A stretch of 64,000 bases of DNA from Rhyacichthys aspro (GCA_036850595.1 CM072148.1:2822100-2886099); one strand, 5' to 3'. Shown: positions 1 to 11,100, numbered from the stretch's first letter. The notes: generated from the sequence alone by a model not told the origin. Translations and numbers: made by a program.

Positions 1-236
1 TGTTCAAATCTATGTAAACCTGTTCAAATCTATGTAAACCTGTTCAAAACCAACTTGAACCTGTTCCAATCCAACTAAAACCAGTTCAAATTCATCTAAA
101 ACCTGTTCAAATCCAATTAAAACCTGTTCAAATCCAACTAAAACCTATTAAAATCCATCTAAAACCTTTTCAAATCCATCTAAAACCTTTTCAAATCCAT
201 CGAAACCTGCTCAAATCCAACTTGAACCTGTTTAAA
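1..236. repeat. 21-bp minisatellite array, locus 1 (trim2 intron 4)
   Basis: About eleven units of the type CTGTTCAAATCCAACTAAAA, with period near 21 bp and many variants. The array is cut by the window edge. It is the same unit as at 2212, 3899, 5368, 11104, 48317 and 49927. Confidence 0.9.
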
Positions 237-237
237 T

Positions 238-303
238 CACGAGGAAGTGTCTGGGGAGACTGTTGCCCCTGTGACCCAGCCCTGGATAAGGATAATTTAG
301 AGA
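238..303 (+). mobile_element. SINE/LINE 3'-end-like fragment
   Basis: GAGGAAGTGTCTGGGGAGA, followed by GTTGCCCCTGTGACCCAGCC and CTGGATAAGG, resembles the widespread fish retroposon end 'gctgcccccgcgacccggccccggataag'. It directly abuts the minisatellite array. The same GAGGAAGTGTCTGGGGAGA string recurs at about 41800-41820 on the other strand. Confidence 0.5.
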
Positions 304-1885
304 AATAACTCATTGTTTCATGATGTATTACCGACTCTGCCAAAATAGGACGAGATTTAATTTTGTCTAGATTCTGTTGTTCCCTTCTTTCAGAATAAAC
401 TGTACTTTTTCAGGTTTTTACAGGAGTCTCATGATCAGTATTTAGTCCATTCTCTCTCGACATGTCAAAATAATCTAAATCGAATGATAACTCTACAATG
501 ACTGCTGTATGAAGACAGTCATAAACATCATGTGACATCAACACCAGACTTTGAGCTGGAGCTGAACACTGTGTAACAACATTATTTAAGAAACTGTCTC
601 ATTTAAGAACAACTCACCCTCATCTGACCATCACACTCCTCTTCATTTCCACCTACACCGGCCATGAGGTCACCTGTCTCACTCTGACCTTTACCCTGAC
701 ACTGACTTTCACTCTTTCCACTCCAACCAGAATGAAATCTACAGAAAAACTCTCTAGAATCTGATAAAAAAGCCACTTCTCGCTGCCTCTGACACGCCCT
801 AATCAGCCTAAGTGCAGTGTTTCCGTCTCGTTACGGAGCTGATATCCCTCGAGAGCGGTGCAGCGGTGAGGCCTGTGCAGCAGCAGCAGCAGCAGACAGT
901 GTGCTTTGTGAATGATTAGCTCTGTTCCCATGTGATGCAGCTCCCCGAGGCTCTGAAACCGCAGGAGCTGATTGGTGGAGTGGACTTGGGTGGCGCTCTA
1001 TCCTCCAGACGCCCTCGTTTTGTTTGTTAATCATCTACGACAGCAGCTGAGAGCCTGACATCAACAAAAACAGGCCGAAGAACCGGTGACATGTCAAATA
1101 TTTACTGTAAAAATGGAAACAGCTTGGAGCAGATTCAGGGAGAATGTGAGAAACTCCATGGAACAAATTAATTTAAGCTTCGTTTCCACTGGGATGGGGC
1201 AGTTCGGGTCGGTTCCTGGAGCGTTTTCATTACCAAAAGGGTCCAAAGTGTTCCCTAAAAGCGTCCTGTACCGCTTTAGGGACCCTTCTTCTACGCTTAA
1301 AGAGGAGTTTTGTGACATATTCAAACAGAAAATATGATAAATGTTGTACTTTTTCCCGACGACGAAGCTAGCAGTTAGCATTAGCATCAGCTGTTTGTAG
1401 TTATAAACAGAGTCAGCGTCGTACGGCTCTCGCTTCGTGAATTTAAACATGTTATTTATCGTCTACACTGCATTAAACGCAAGCAGAACCTGTGCAAACT
1501 CAAATATTGAGTCCCTAAACTGTAACTATAACTGTAATTCAGAGTTCTGGGAGAATGTGGGGTCCTAAGTTTTTACACAGTTCCTGTTGTAGATGGTTTT
1601 GTCTGGTTGGAGAAATAGGAAAAACCCAGAAGAAACCCAGAAGAAACCTATGTTGACATTAGTAAAAGCAAATAAAGACGCAATTGTTTAAATAAATTTT
1701 GCAGATGCCTGAGGAATAATAAATAAAGATTTTAAAGAGTTTTTTGTAGGAAACGTTTTTTACTCGATCCAGAAATGTAAACGAGATGTGCTGGTTTTAA
1801 GGGTCGTTAGTGAGTATTGAGCTTTCGTACATAATTTCCTGATGTCATTTAAATCTGTTTATGGACCCATGACCTAATACTCGAT
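304..1885. other. trim2 intron 4 sequence, no gene recognised
   Basis: Mixed unique sequence with a short (CAG)n near 880-897 and moderately GC-rich DNA at 830-1020. Short open frames here show no recognisable domain, and none resembles the next TRIM2 exon. Confidence 0.6.
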
Positions 1886-1944
1886 ACTCGTTACTCGATA
1901 CTCGATACCGGGGATTGAACCCAGGACCTTCGAGGCGCTCTCAC
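1886..1944 (-). mobile_element. tRNA-derived SINE remnant abutting the exon 4 donor
   Basis: On the minus strand, directly after donor GTGAGA, the sequence reads GCGCCTCGAAGGTCCTGGG, then TTCAATCCCCGG. GGTTCAATCCC is a perfect B-box/T-arm motif, and 'GAAGGTCCTGGGTTCAATCCCCGG' is typical of fish tRNA-like SINE heads. It ends in a degenerate TATCGAG tandem. There is no intact A-box, so it is a fragment and not a tRNA gene. Confidence 0.6.
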
Positions 1945-2125
1945 CTTCTGCTTGAGGCCGTAGTTGACCTCCAGCTCCATCAACAGGACGCTCTTCCTCA
2001 CGTTCAGCGTCTTCTGCAGCTCGTCGAAGGTGCTGTGGATGTCGTCCTCGATGGAGCTCTTCTGATTGGTCAGCTGCTGCAGGATCTCCGAGAGCATCTG
2101 TAGAGCCGAGTCGATCTCCGGCAGC
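1945..2125 (-). CDS. trim2: trim2 coding exon 4 (coiled coil)
   Basis: 181 nt, acceptor TTTCTCAG|G at 2126, donor AAG|GTGAGA at 1944. It encodes LPEIDSALQML through ELEVNYGLKQK, the coiled-coil helix of TRIM2. The intron just past the donor is a tRNA-like SINE remnant (see 1886-1944). No exon resembling the next part of TRIM2 was found between 1 and 1944. Confidence 0.95.
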
Positions 2126-5100
2126 CTGAGAAACAACAGTTATCAGTCGTTTATACAACACGGTCATTGTGTTACTGACGTTTAATAGATGTAAGCCTTA
2201 ATATGTGGTTTTAACCAGTTCAAATCCATCTAAAACATGTTCAAATCCATCTAAAACCTGTTCAAATCCATCTAAATCTATTCGAATTCAACTAAAACCT
2301 GATCAAAGTCAATTAAAACCTGATCAAATCCAACTAAACCGTGGTCAAATTCATCTTAAACCTGTTCGAATTCAACTAAAACCTGATCAGATCCAACTAC
2401 AATCTGTTCAAATCCATCTAAAACCTGTTCAAATCCAACTAAAACCTGTCCAAATCCATTTAAAACTTGTTCAAATCCAAATAAAACCTGTTCAAATCCA
2501 TCTAAAACCTGTTCGAATTCAACTAAAACCTGATCAGATCCAACTACAATCTGTTCAAATCCATCTAAAACATGTTCAAATCCAACTAAAACATGTTCAA
2601 ATCCATCTAAAACATGTTCAAATCCAACTAAAACATGTTCAAATCCATCTAAAACATGTTCAAATCCATCTAAAACCTGTTCAAATCCAACTAAAACATG
2701 TTCAAATCCAACTAAAACATGTTCAAATCCATCTAAAACATGTTCAAATCCAACTAAAACCTGTTCAAATCCATCTAAAACCTGTTCAAATCCATCTAAA
2801 TCTATTCGAATTCAACTAAAACCTGATCAAAGTCAATTAAAACCTGTTCAAAGTCAATTAAAACCTGATCAAAGTCAACTAAAACCTGTTCAAAGTCAAC
2901 TAAAACCTGTTCAAATCCATCTAAAACCTGATCAAAGTCAACTAAAACCTGATCAAAGTCAACTAAAACCTGTTCAAATCCATCTAAAACCTTTTCAAAG
3001 TCAATTAAAACCTGATCAAAGTCAATTAAAACCTGATCAAAGTCAATTAAAACCTGTTCAAAGTCAATTAAAACCTGATCAAAGTCAATTAAAACCTGAT
3101 CAAAGTCAACTAAAACCTGTTCAAAGTCAACTAAAACCTGTTCAAATCCATCTAAAACCTGATCAAAGTCAACTAAAACCTGTTCAAATCCATCTAAAAC
3201 CTGATCAAAGTCAATTAAAACCTGATCAAAGTCAATTAAAACCTGTTCAAATCCATCTAAATCTATTCGAATTCAACTAAAACCTGATCAGATCCAACTA
3301 CAATCTGTTCAAATCCATCTATAACCTGTTCAAATCCAACTAAAACCAATTCAAATCCATCTAAAACCGGTTCAAATCCTGACGTTTTTTCGACAGCATC
3401 GACAGTCTTATAACCAGGACAGTGATTATTTATCCACACAGTCATTATGTTACTGAAGTTTAACAGACGTCCTGTGTGTTTTTTGTACCTCTTCTTGACG
3501 GCCTGGAGCTGGTCCTGCAGTGAAGCCTTGTGCTGCTCCACCACGTCTTTGAGAGGAACCGTGGGGTGTTCTCCGTGTTCTCCGCTCGTACACTCCTGAC
3601 ACATGGCGGTCTCACACGGCGGGCAATAAAACTCCATGACCTGGAAAAGTCATAAAGGACGTAAAAGACCACCCCTTTATTTCCTCATTTACTAAAAATC
3701 ATCTGATCGTAATGTGTCACAGTTCAAAGTGAATATAACCTCAGATGATCAGGAAAATATGTACATTTCAAAAAGACAATTCAGTGGGAAAAAGTAAAAC
3801 AAACAAAAACTAACAGACTTCAACTCAAATTATCCTGTAAATCCACATTTTAGAAAAACAGCTCTCTTAAGGTAAAAAATAAAAATAACTTGTAGGACTG
3901 TTTCAAATCCAACAAAAACCTGTTCAAATCCATCTAAAACCTGTTCAAATAAAACTAAACCTGTTCAAATCCACATAAAACTGGTAAAAATTCAACTAAA
4001 GCCTGTTTAAATCCAACTAAAACCTGTTGAAATCATCTAAAACCTGTTCAAACACTCAAATGAAGATGAAACCTTACATTCAAAATAAAATAAAATAAAA
4101 TAAAATAAAATAAAATAAAATAAAATAAAATAAAATAAAATAAAATAAAATAAAATAAAATAAAATTAAATTAAATTAAATTAAATTAAATTAAATTAAA
4201 TTAAATTAGGTAGAACAGTCTTTAGTAATAAGATAGTACATGTACAGTCGGTGGCTATTACAAAAAGTAGGCCTATGTGAATCTATGTGTGTGTAGATCT
4301 CAGATGAAGTTTTAGCCGCTCTAAGGTCAGTAAAACTATTCTACAAAACCATGGTATTACGGCAATGCTTCAATAACTACATCTGAACAAAAAATAAGTG
4401 GATTATTGATTTCTGTTCACAAAGAAATAACTAAATAATGATATGATGCATTAAAAAAAGGAAGAAAAGCACATATAAAACATTGCATTATATTTTTTCT
4501 GATTTTTTTAAGATTATAACATTTATTTCATATCCACTTATGTCCAACAGGTTTTAGATGGACTCCTGATCCTTATTTCCTCAGAGTGCTGTTAATGGTT
4601 CATAAAAAGACCATGACTTGGAGGTTACTATTATAAATATTGATTTGGTTTATAGACAAGTGTTGCACTGAAGTTCATTTATGCAATATTCATCAGACCA
4701 AATCGATACAGTTTTATATTCTGGTTAACACTAAGAAAGTACAGTTGTGTTTGTGTGCCCTTACACTGCCTCCATGGTTGGGGCAGGACAGCAGCTGCCC
4801 CGGACCTACGGTGCTGATGTGGTTCAGGGTGGAGGCCTGAGGGCTGAGGGTATCAGGCGTCCGCTGCAGCACGTCCATCAGGTTCGTGATGAAGAAGTTG
4901 TTCTGCAGAGCCGCCACACCCTTCTCGGGCAGGATGGAGGTCTGTCGACACACGGGGCAGGACAGGGTCAGGCTGTGGGCCGGGATGTAGTTCTGGAGGC
5001 ACCTGAGGAAGAGCCGGGTGTTTATCTGGTTTAGTTTGTTTTAAATCGTTAAGAGCAACACAAAAACACTTGAATAAATCCACAGTTACTGCTCTGGGAC

Positions 5101-6256
5101 GTTTATGTCTGTTAATGGCCGACACTTTAAAGCTTTTTGTGGTTTCTGTCTGAGTTATTTAAGCAAACTGTTCATCAGCTGCTGCTTAATGCATTTTGCT
5201 TTAACCCAGTTCCACTTAGGCTTCAGTTTAAATGGTTTGTTTTATGATTTTACAATAAAACTAAATGTTTGAGCTTGTTTTTCCTTAATGCTTTATCTGG
5301 GATAATAGACGCCAGAGCAGCCATGAGACAGGTACAAACTGGAAAAGAGACAGTTATTTAACACAAATACAACTAAAACCCATTCAAATCCAACAAAAAC
5401 CTGTTCAAATCCAACTAAAACCTGTTCAAATCCAACTAAAACCAGTTAAAATCTAACTAAAACCTGTTGAAATCCATCTAAAACCTGTTGAAATCCATCT
5501 AAAACCTGTTCAAATAAAACTAAACCTGTTCAAATCCACCTAAAAACCATTCAAATCCAACAAAAACCTGTTCAAATCCATCTAAAACCTGTTCAAATCC
5601 ATCTAAAACATGTTGAAATAAAACTAAACCTGTTCAAATCCACCTAAAACCTGTTCAAATCCATCTAAAACCTGTTCAAATCCATCTAAAACCTGTTTAA
5701 ATCTATTTTAAAGCCGGTCAAATTCAAGTAAAACCTGTTAAAATCCAACTAAAACCCGTTCAAATCCAACTAAAACCTGTTCAAGTCCATCTAAAACCTG
5801 TTTAAATCCATCTAAAACCTGTTCAAATAAATCTAAACCTGTTTAAATAAAACTAAACCCATTCAAATCCATCTAAAACCTGTTCAAATCCTTCTGTAAC
5901 CTGTTCAAATCTCACTAAAGCCTGCTCATGTCCAACTAAACCTGTACAAATCCAACTAAAACCTGTTAAAATCCATCTAAAACCTGTTCAAAGACTCAAA
6001 TGAAGATGAAACCTTACATTCTAAAAGCTTCTTGGTCTAATAAATTTGACACCACTGTTTCTAAAGGCTTTGTCTAATCCAGTATAATACATCTTTTATA
6101 ACAACAGCGCTACGGGCCTCACCTCTCACAGAAGGTGTGCAGACAGGGCAGGACTTTGGGGTTCTCGTAACGGTCCAGACATATGCTGCAGATCAGGAAC
6201 TGTTTGTCGATCTGGCGAACCACGGGACTGGGAATAGTGGTGCCTTCAGTGGCCAT
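1945..6256 (-). CDS. trim2: TRIM2 E3 ubiquitin ligase, N-terminal 235 residues (partial)
   Basis: Four exons, 6256-6123, 5002-4765, 3640-3489 and 2125-1945, join in frame into 235 residues that closely follow vertebrate TRIM2. The product is a RING-type E3 ubiquitin ligase of the TRIM-NHL group, cytoplasmic and best known from neurons, where neurofilament light chain is a reported substrate. Visible domains: C3HC4 RING with C23, C26, C38, H40, C43, C46, C60, C63; B-box 2 with C118, H121, C130, C133, C138, C141, H146, H149; then the start of the coiled coil (about 155-235). The filamin-type domain and NHL repeats must lie beyond the left edge. All introns are GT-AG. The start ATG at 6256 is supported by the match of MATEGT to the human MASEGT start and by an in-frame TGA 12 codons upstream in the same exon. 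The region between RING and B-box (residues about 93-117) is the most diverged. Teleosts have two TRIM2 paralogues and the window does not show which this is. Confidence 0.93.
2212..3380. repeat. 21-bp minisatellite array, locus 2 (fills trim2 intron 3)
   Basis: More than 50 units alternating between CTGTTCAAATCCATCTAAAA, CTGATCAAAGTCAATTAAAA and CATGTTCAAATCCAACTAAAA types. It occupies about 86% of the 1363-nt intron between exons 3 and 4. Since 21 is a multiple of three, all frames of one unit repeat, which gives long artefactual open frames. Confidence 0.95.
3489..3640 (-). CDS. trim2: trim2 coding exon 3 (B-box 2)
   Basis: 152 nt, acceptor TTCCAG|GTC at 3641, donor AG|GTACAA at 3488. It encodes VMEFYCPPCETAMCQEC and the two B-box histidines (GEHGEH), then VPLKDVVEQHKASLQ, which starts the coiled coil. 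The match to human TRIM2 is nearly residue for residue. Confidence 0.95.
3899..4055. repeat. 21-bp minisatellite array, locus 3 (trim2 intron 2)
   Basis: About seven degenerate units of the same family. It is followed by ACTCAAATGAAGATGAAACC and TTACATTC, a flank also seen after locus 4. Confidence 0.85.
4081..4207. repeat. (AAAAT)n then (AAATT)n pentanucleotide tract
   Basis: About 17 copies of AAAAT change at about 4164 into about nine copies of AAATT. It is a simple repeat in trim2 intron 2. Confidence 0.95.
4765..5002 (-). CDS. trim2: trim2 coding exon 2 (RING end, start of B-box)
   Basis: 238 nt, acceptor CCTCAG|G at 5003, donor AGT|GTAAGG at 4764. It encodes residues 45-124: CLQNYIPAHSLTLSCPVCRQ completes the RING, followed by a conserved helix-rich stretch (NNFFITNLMDVLQRTP), then a fish-specific linker and the first B-box ligands in SCPNH. 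Phase and length fit the flanking exons exactly. Confidence 0.95.
5368..5992. repeat. 21-bp minisatellite array, locus 4 (trim2 intron 1)
   Basis: About 30 units of the same family, more diverged than locus 2, making up over half of the 1120-nt intron between exons 1 and 2. It ends with the flank ACTCAAATGAAGATGAAACC shared with locus 3. Confidence 0.92.
6123..6256 (-). CDS. trim2: trim2 coding exon 1 (start and most of the RING)
   Basis: 134 nt, 44 codons plus two bases of an Arg codon. It encodes MATEGTTIPSPVVRQ and the first five zinc ligands of the RING, ending at CLHTFCE. The donor is AG|GTGAGG at 6122. The exon continues 5' as untranslated sequence to a strong acceptor, TCTCTGCAG, at 6302; a second possible acceptor (GGGCAG) lies 23 nt inside it at 6279. 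Confidence 0.95.
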
Positions 6257-6301
6257 CGTAAAACCGGGAGCCGGGGGTCTGCCCTCCTCTCAACCCGCAC
6301 C
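6257..6301 (-). other. trim2: trim2 5' untranslated part of the start exon
   Basis: 45 nt between acceptor TCTCTGCAG (AG at 6303-6302) and the start ATG. In the frame of the ATG a TGA sits at 6292-6290, so splicing at 6302 cannot extend the protein. An internal AG at 6280-6279 lies 3' of that TGA; if used as acceptor it leaves an open frame (PPAPGFT) in front of MATEG. Confidence 0.75.
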
Positions 6302-9300
6302 CTGCAGAGACACAGAGAGGAAATAGAGTTACAGAACAATACAGAAGAAAGAAAGAGAAACAACTGGATTTAAGTCATGTATTTTTTATAGCTTTGAATA
6401 CACTCCAACTTATATTCATCCAAAAGAGACATTTAAACATTGTAAGTCATTTTCATCATCATAATATTCCACGTTTTAATGAAGGCTTCTATTTTTTCAC
6501 CAACAATTCGTGAGAAATAGGAAAAAAAACATATCACCTGCTACTGACCTGAACTGAACAGCTGCAGACATCAGTAAACGGATTTAAAAGACTGTTTTAA
6601 ACTTAAGTGCTGTGAATTTTTGTATTTACTTTGCTTCTTTTCCCTCGTCCAATCTACGTCACATTATTCTGAGTTGAGATTGTGAGATGGTAGTTCTTTG
6701 TTTTGTTTTTTTTTATCACCAGAAGAGTTATACTGGTGTTATTCGACAGCTCTGATTGTCAGTAGGATTTTTAAATTCAAATGAACAGACGGAGAAAATG
6801 GAGATGGGAATAAAATCTCTTTATCTATTATTAGAAATTCTGTGCAAATTTGGCTCTAATGGGTTCTTAAATCGACACTAACTAAAATCAATATAATATT
6901 TAGCCTTTAGCTCTGACCAGGTAGATAAATAGTATTTTTTTGCTGAATATAATCATTTCCAATCTAATAAATGATGGTTAAAGTAGGTTTAATGGTATGA
7001 CAGACTAAGATAAGCTAACATAGGTGTCAACAGGAAACCACACCAATCTCAAAGTCACATCTTTTCTCTCGCAGTGGGACGTAAAGATCAAAGTTTCTTC
7101 CTGAGAGAGGAAACACACTCACAAATCAGAAGTGAAGCCACGGGGCAAAGACTTATTCAGTGACAACAACCGGCTGCTGTTGAATGAACTCGTTTTCCTC
7201 ATGATTCAGCTCGAGAACAGTGAATATCTCCCAGAATCAGGACGATACGAACAATATCTCCAGATGATGCTCCTGTTACAGTTTAGGGCCAGTTGAGGAC
7301 AGTGCGTTTGCAGCAGAGATCTGTCAGAGGGACCAGAGAACTGCAGACCTATACACTTTGATTTATTTCCTGCTGATGGTGTAGTTCTTTATTGGTGAAA
7401 CACAAACGTCCTGAGCTGCAGATTCAAAGGGAGTCGACAGAACATAACCTCAGCAGAGAGTGAGCTACAGCTTCCTGTGGCTGTTTGTCAGGAACGGCTC
7501 TTAAACTGATGAATATTTGATGATAAAGTCAGGGCAAAGCACTCGGTGTTCAGCGCAGTCGAGAAGGAGGCCGCATGAAATTAACTCTACGCCTTAAAGC
7601 TACAGACGCTAACAACGTATACAGTTGTTTTCATAATAAGAGTGTGTTTAAAAAGTGAGTAAAGCTTAAAATCCTTCGCATTGGGGACACTGCACATTCT
7701 GTTCCAAATCAAAACATGAAGAAAAAAATGATCAAATTTGTTATTCCTTTAAAGAAAGTGAAGAAAATGGAACATTAATCTTATAGCATGGACTCTGCAT
7801 TTCTTAGTTTTGCCACAGAAACAGCATTTTTGACGTCACCCACAAGTCTTCTGTGCAGTGTCCCCAGTGCTTTTGCGAAAATTAAAGCCATTATAAAGAT
7901 TTTGAGCTTTAACACTCTGCTATTATTATGAAAACACACATCTCAAGAGGCTAGAATTTAATATTACAAAGACAAACTCTGAATACACTGAGCTGTGAAA
8001 AGACTCTATAAAACACATCATGCTAAACAAAGGCAATATTAAAAGTTAAAAGTACAAACAAACCACTGTAAACTTACCCCACTCTCGCACATCCACAAAT
8101 ACACATATCAAAACTGTCTGGAAACAAGCAGAACTCCACTTATTTAAGCCCAAAGTGAAGCTTAAAGAGGGCGTGCTGTCCTTTAAATCCTCGTCTATTT
8201 TTGTTCCAACTCTATCCTTGATGGAAAATTACAGCCAGCGATATCAAGAGCAGAGTGATTGTGTGTTTTTATCCGCAGCATCTTTTTGTAGCGGCGGTAA
8301 CATTAGCTCAGTCGGACGGGGAAAGTGTGTCAGTGCTTTTATTGTGAAGAGGACTCAGAAACAGGCCGCCTCTGCCGTTCAGAGTCAACCCTCAGGGACC
8401 GAAATGTTCTCTCCTCGGTTTGTTCCCGTTCTCTTCTGTTCCCTGCTTTTGTCTCTTAATGTCCCTCTCCTGAAGCAGACCTGTGACAATGCTGTGGAGA
8501 TTAGGGGTTTAAATGGAGGAGGATAAGGTTACGGTCGGTGTAAAGTCGTTATGATGTCATTGGGAGCCGACATGAATGACCCAAAGTCTCTAAACTAAGG
8601 GTTGGTTTTGGACAAAAGGTGCCTTTTTAATTAATCCACATAGAATTATTTCAGTGAACCGACGGGGAAACACAAAAAGCTGCCAATAAATCAAACATGT
8701 ATTGCTAATCTTGCCTCCCATCGATGCAGTCCTGGGTAACTTTTAGCCCAAAACCTCCAATAAAACTCTCCTGTCCCGGGACAAAGACTACACTACACAT
8801 TTAATAAAGAAAATAGACCAATACACTGGACCCTACAGAGTTATATTTGTACAAAAAACACTAAAATGACCCTCAGAAGACATCTGTTCTACCAAACTTG
8901 TCGTCTTAAGCGTAAACAAACATGGTGGTGACAGTGAGGCTGCACAGAGAGGGATCAGCGCCCTCTGCTGGAGAAAAGTTACACAGGGTTTATACAGAAG
9001 CTAAAATGTCTGAGTTAGCAAGTAATCATATTATTATTGATATTTGGACAAAACTGACAGTGGATAAGTGAAAGTTGAATTACTAACTCATTATTTTGAG
9101 TAACTATGTCCTTATTTTGTTCTTTAGGCAATATTTTGAGCTGTCATTTTGAAACTATATCAAAACACTTTAAATATAGAGTCAACATTATGAGAAACCG
9201 AGTTAATAAAATCAAATTTCACTTTTTTTTTTTGGTTTTCTTTTTTAATATTTACATAGCTGATGTCTCTAGCCAAACAAGAACACTCTTAGTTACATTC

Positions 9301-11100
9301 ACTGTATAGTCTCGAGTACAGAAAGAATACTCTTGTTTCTTAAATGATGACAAACTAAACACCACAACTCATTCCTGCTCAAGTGCACCTCTGTATTCTC
9401 TCTATTCTCCTGAAGCTTCCCAAACCAAATCTGGTCTATTTTATTGTATCTGATGATGACAAAGTGCTTATTGTCCAGCCTCAGAGTCCGGCCTCTGACA
9501 TCACCCGCCCCGAGGGACCAGGATGTACAGCAGGTCTGAATTCAGATGGGTTTTCACCAGTGTCACTCGTCTGATTCAGTGTAAGTTCTCTGACTCACTT
9601 CACATCTGAGCAAATTGACTCAAAGGTCTAGACATTTGTGTGATGTTGGTGTGAAAATGTCGCCATCCAACGACTGGATTGGCACACAGTGTTTCCCAGA
9701 CATCGACAACTAACTGGAGCTGCCATAGAGTCCACAAGGTCCAAAAATATATTATAGCATTCAAACATCGGAGTTCGAGATGGTAAATTTTGTATTACGT
9801 TCATATTTCTGAGTCTGTGTGAGTTTTGAGAAGACCTCAGTGCAGAGTCTGTAGCAGCTGCTGCAGTGGAGTTATGAAAGAGAGACTTTTGACACCAACA
9901 CAGTGACATTTTAAACGCTTATTCTCCAAAGAAAGCCTAGAAAAAGTGGCAATAGCATTAGTACAACTCCTAAGAAAACCCAGCGCTGTCTCGTCAGAAA
10001 CGTTTCTTAACAGCAGAACTTTTATCTGCTCCAGCTCCAGATGAACCTGCTTTTTAATAAAACCTGCCTCGTTTGGAAGAAACAATGTCTATTTCTACAG
10101 TCATTTTCTTTCGCTCTACTCAGGCCTATATTGATTATTATAAATTACTCGCTGCCCAATTGCACATAAATGTAATTAAAACAAACCCTGTAGGTCATAC
10201 ATTCTTTTTGATGTAAGCACGAGGCAGAGTTAGCTTTGTGTCAAATTTAATGCAGCTCAAACACTTTCACATCATCACAATAAACCTACTGTAATCTGCG
10301 GGAAACAAGAAATAAAATGGTATTGTTGTCTCTAAGCAGATCCAGTCTATTTCCTTTCAAAATAAATCAACAAACTGAGCATAATATTTGGTATTTGCAT
10401 CAACATTTTCTATTACATCCTAAATCTATGTAAACATAAGTTGCCAAAGCTCTAAAACGCTAAAAACACACAATACCAAGCACTGAAATTAAAGCCTTAA
10501 TCCTGCTCTGTGTGGCCATAACTCACCAGATTAATCCGATCAGGCCAGGGTCCAATATGGAAGTGATTATAAAAATATATCCCCAAACGCTGCAGACAAC
10601 AAGCGGACGACAGAGCGCAGAGCTGACTGTGCACAAGGTCGCGGCGGCTCCACAGCAGCACCACGCTCTTACGTAATCAGACCGGCACCGGCAAAGCGGA
10701 ATAATTCAGTTGGATTGAGCTGTCATCAGATACGCAGCAGGAAGAGAGACACCACTGGAGTAAGAAATCAAAGGAATAAGGTGGATAGAAAAACAAAAAC
10801 TCAAAGACAAATGCCCCGTCATGATGAATTAGACTGGTTCGGGCGGCTGCCATTTTGCTTTGAAGTGCACTTTGAAGTCAATGAGGGCTGTTTATGTGGC
10901 AACAGTTCTCACGTGAAATGACTTCTCTTTTATATTTGCTTTAAGCCTGAAAGCTTAAAGATTGGAATGAAGTGTTAGCATTATTAGCATTAGCGCCCAA
11001 TAGAACCATCACTCAGCCCTAGATGTAAACAGTACAAGAGATTAGACCCATAAGTTAACCATGTTAGCTCTATTTTCACTCAGAGATCAGAAATCCAACT
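6302..11100. other. trim2 5' intron, left part, no gene recognised
   Basis: AT-rich single-copy-looking sequence. Short open frames (8155-8526, 9628-10085) show no recognisable domain and no splice context. A CTCF-like motif lies at 8957-8972. A small GC-rich patch with a TATA-like motif on the plus strand (TATAAAAATA near 10567) lies at 10560-10690 and is left unassigned. Confidence 0.5.
8957..8972 (-). promoter_or_regulatory. CTCF-like motif
   Basis: On the minus strand TCCAGCAGAGGGCGCT, which matches the vertebrate CTCF core (CCASYAGRKGGCGC) at all informative positions. Binding is not shown. Confidence 0.45.

Noticed and set aside
831..1034. Possible next trim2 exon in the left part of the window
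   Set aside because: The Ala-rich frame comes from a CAG repeat and has no similarity to the TRIM2 sequence expected after YGLKQK.
1905..1945. tRNA gene
   Set aside because: Only the T-arm half matches; no A-box, anticodon stem or acceptor stem could be paired, and the 3' tail is a short tandem repeat as in SINEs.
2205..2819. 204-residue open frame of repeated IQLKPVQIHLKPVQ on the plus strand
   Set aside because: It is translated minisatellite. A 21-bp unit without stops in one frame stays open; it lies antisense in a trim2 intron and has no gene-like composition.
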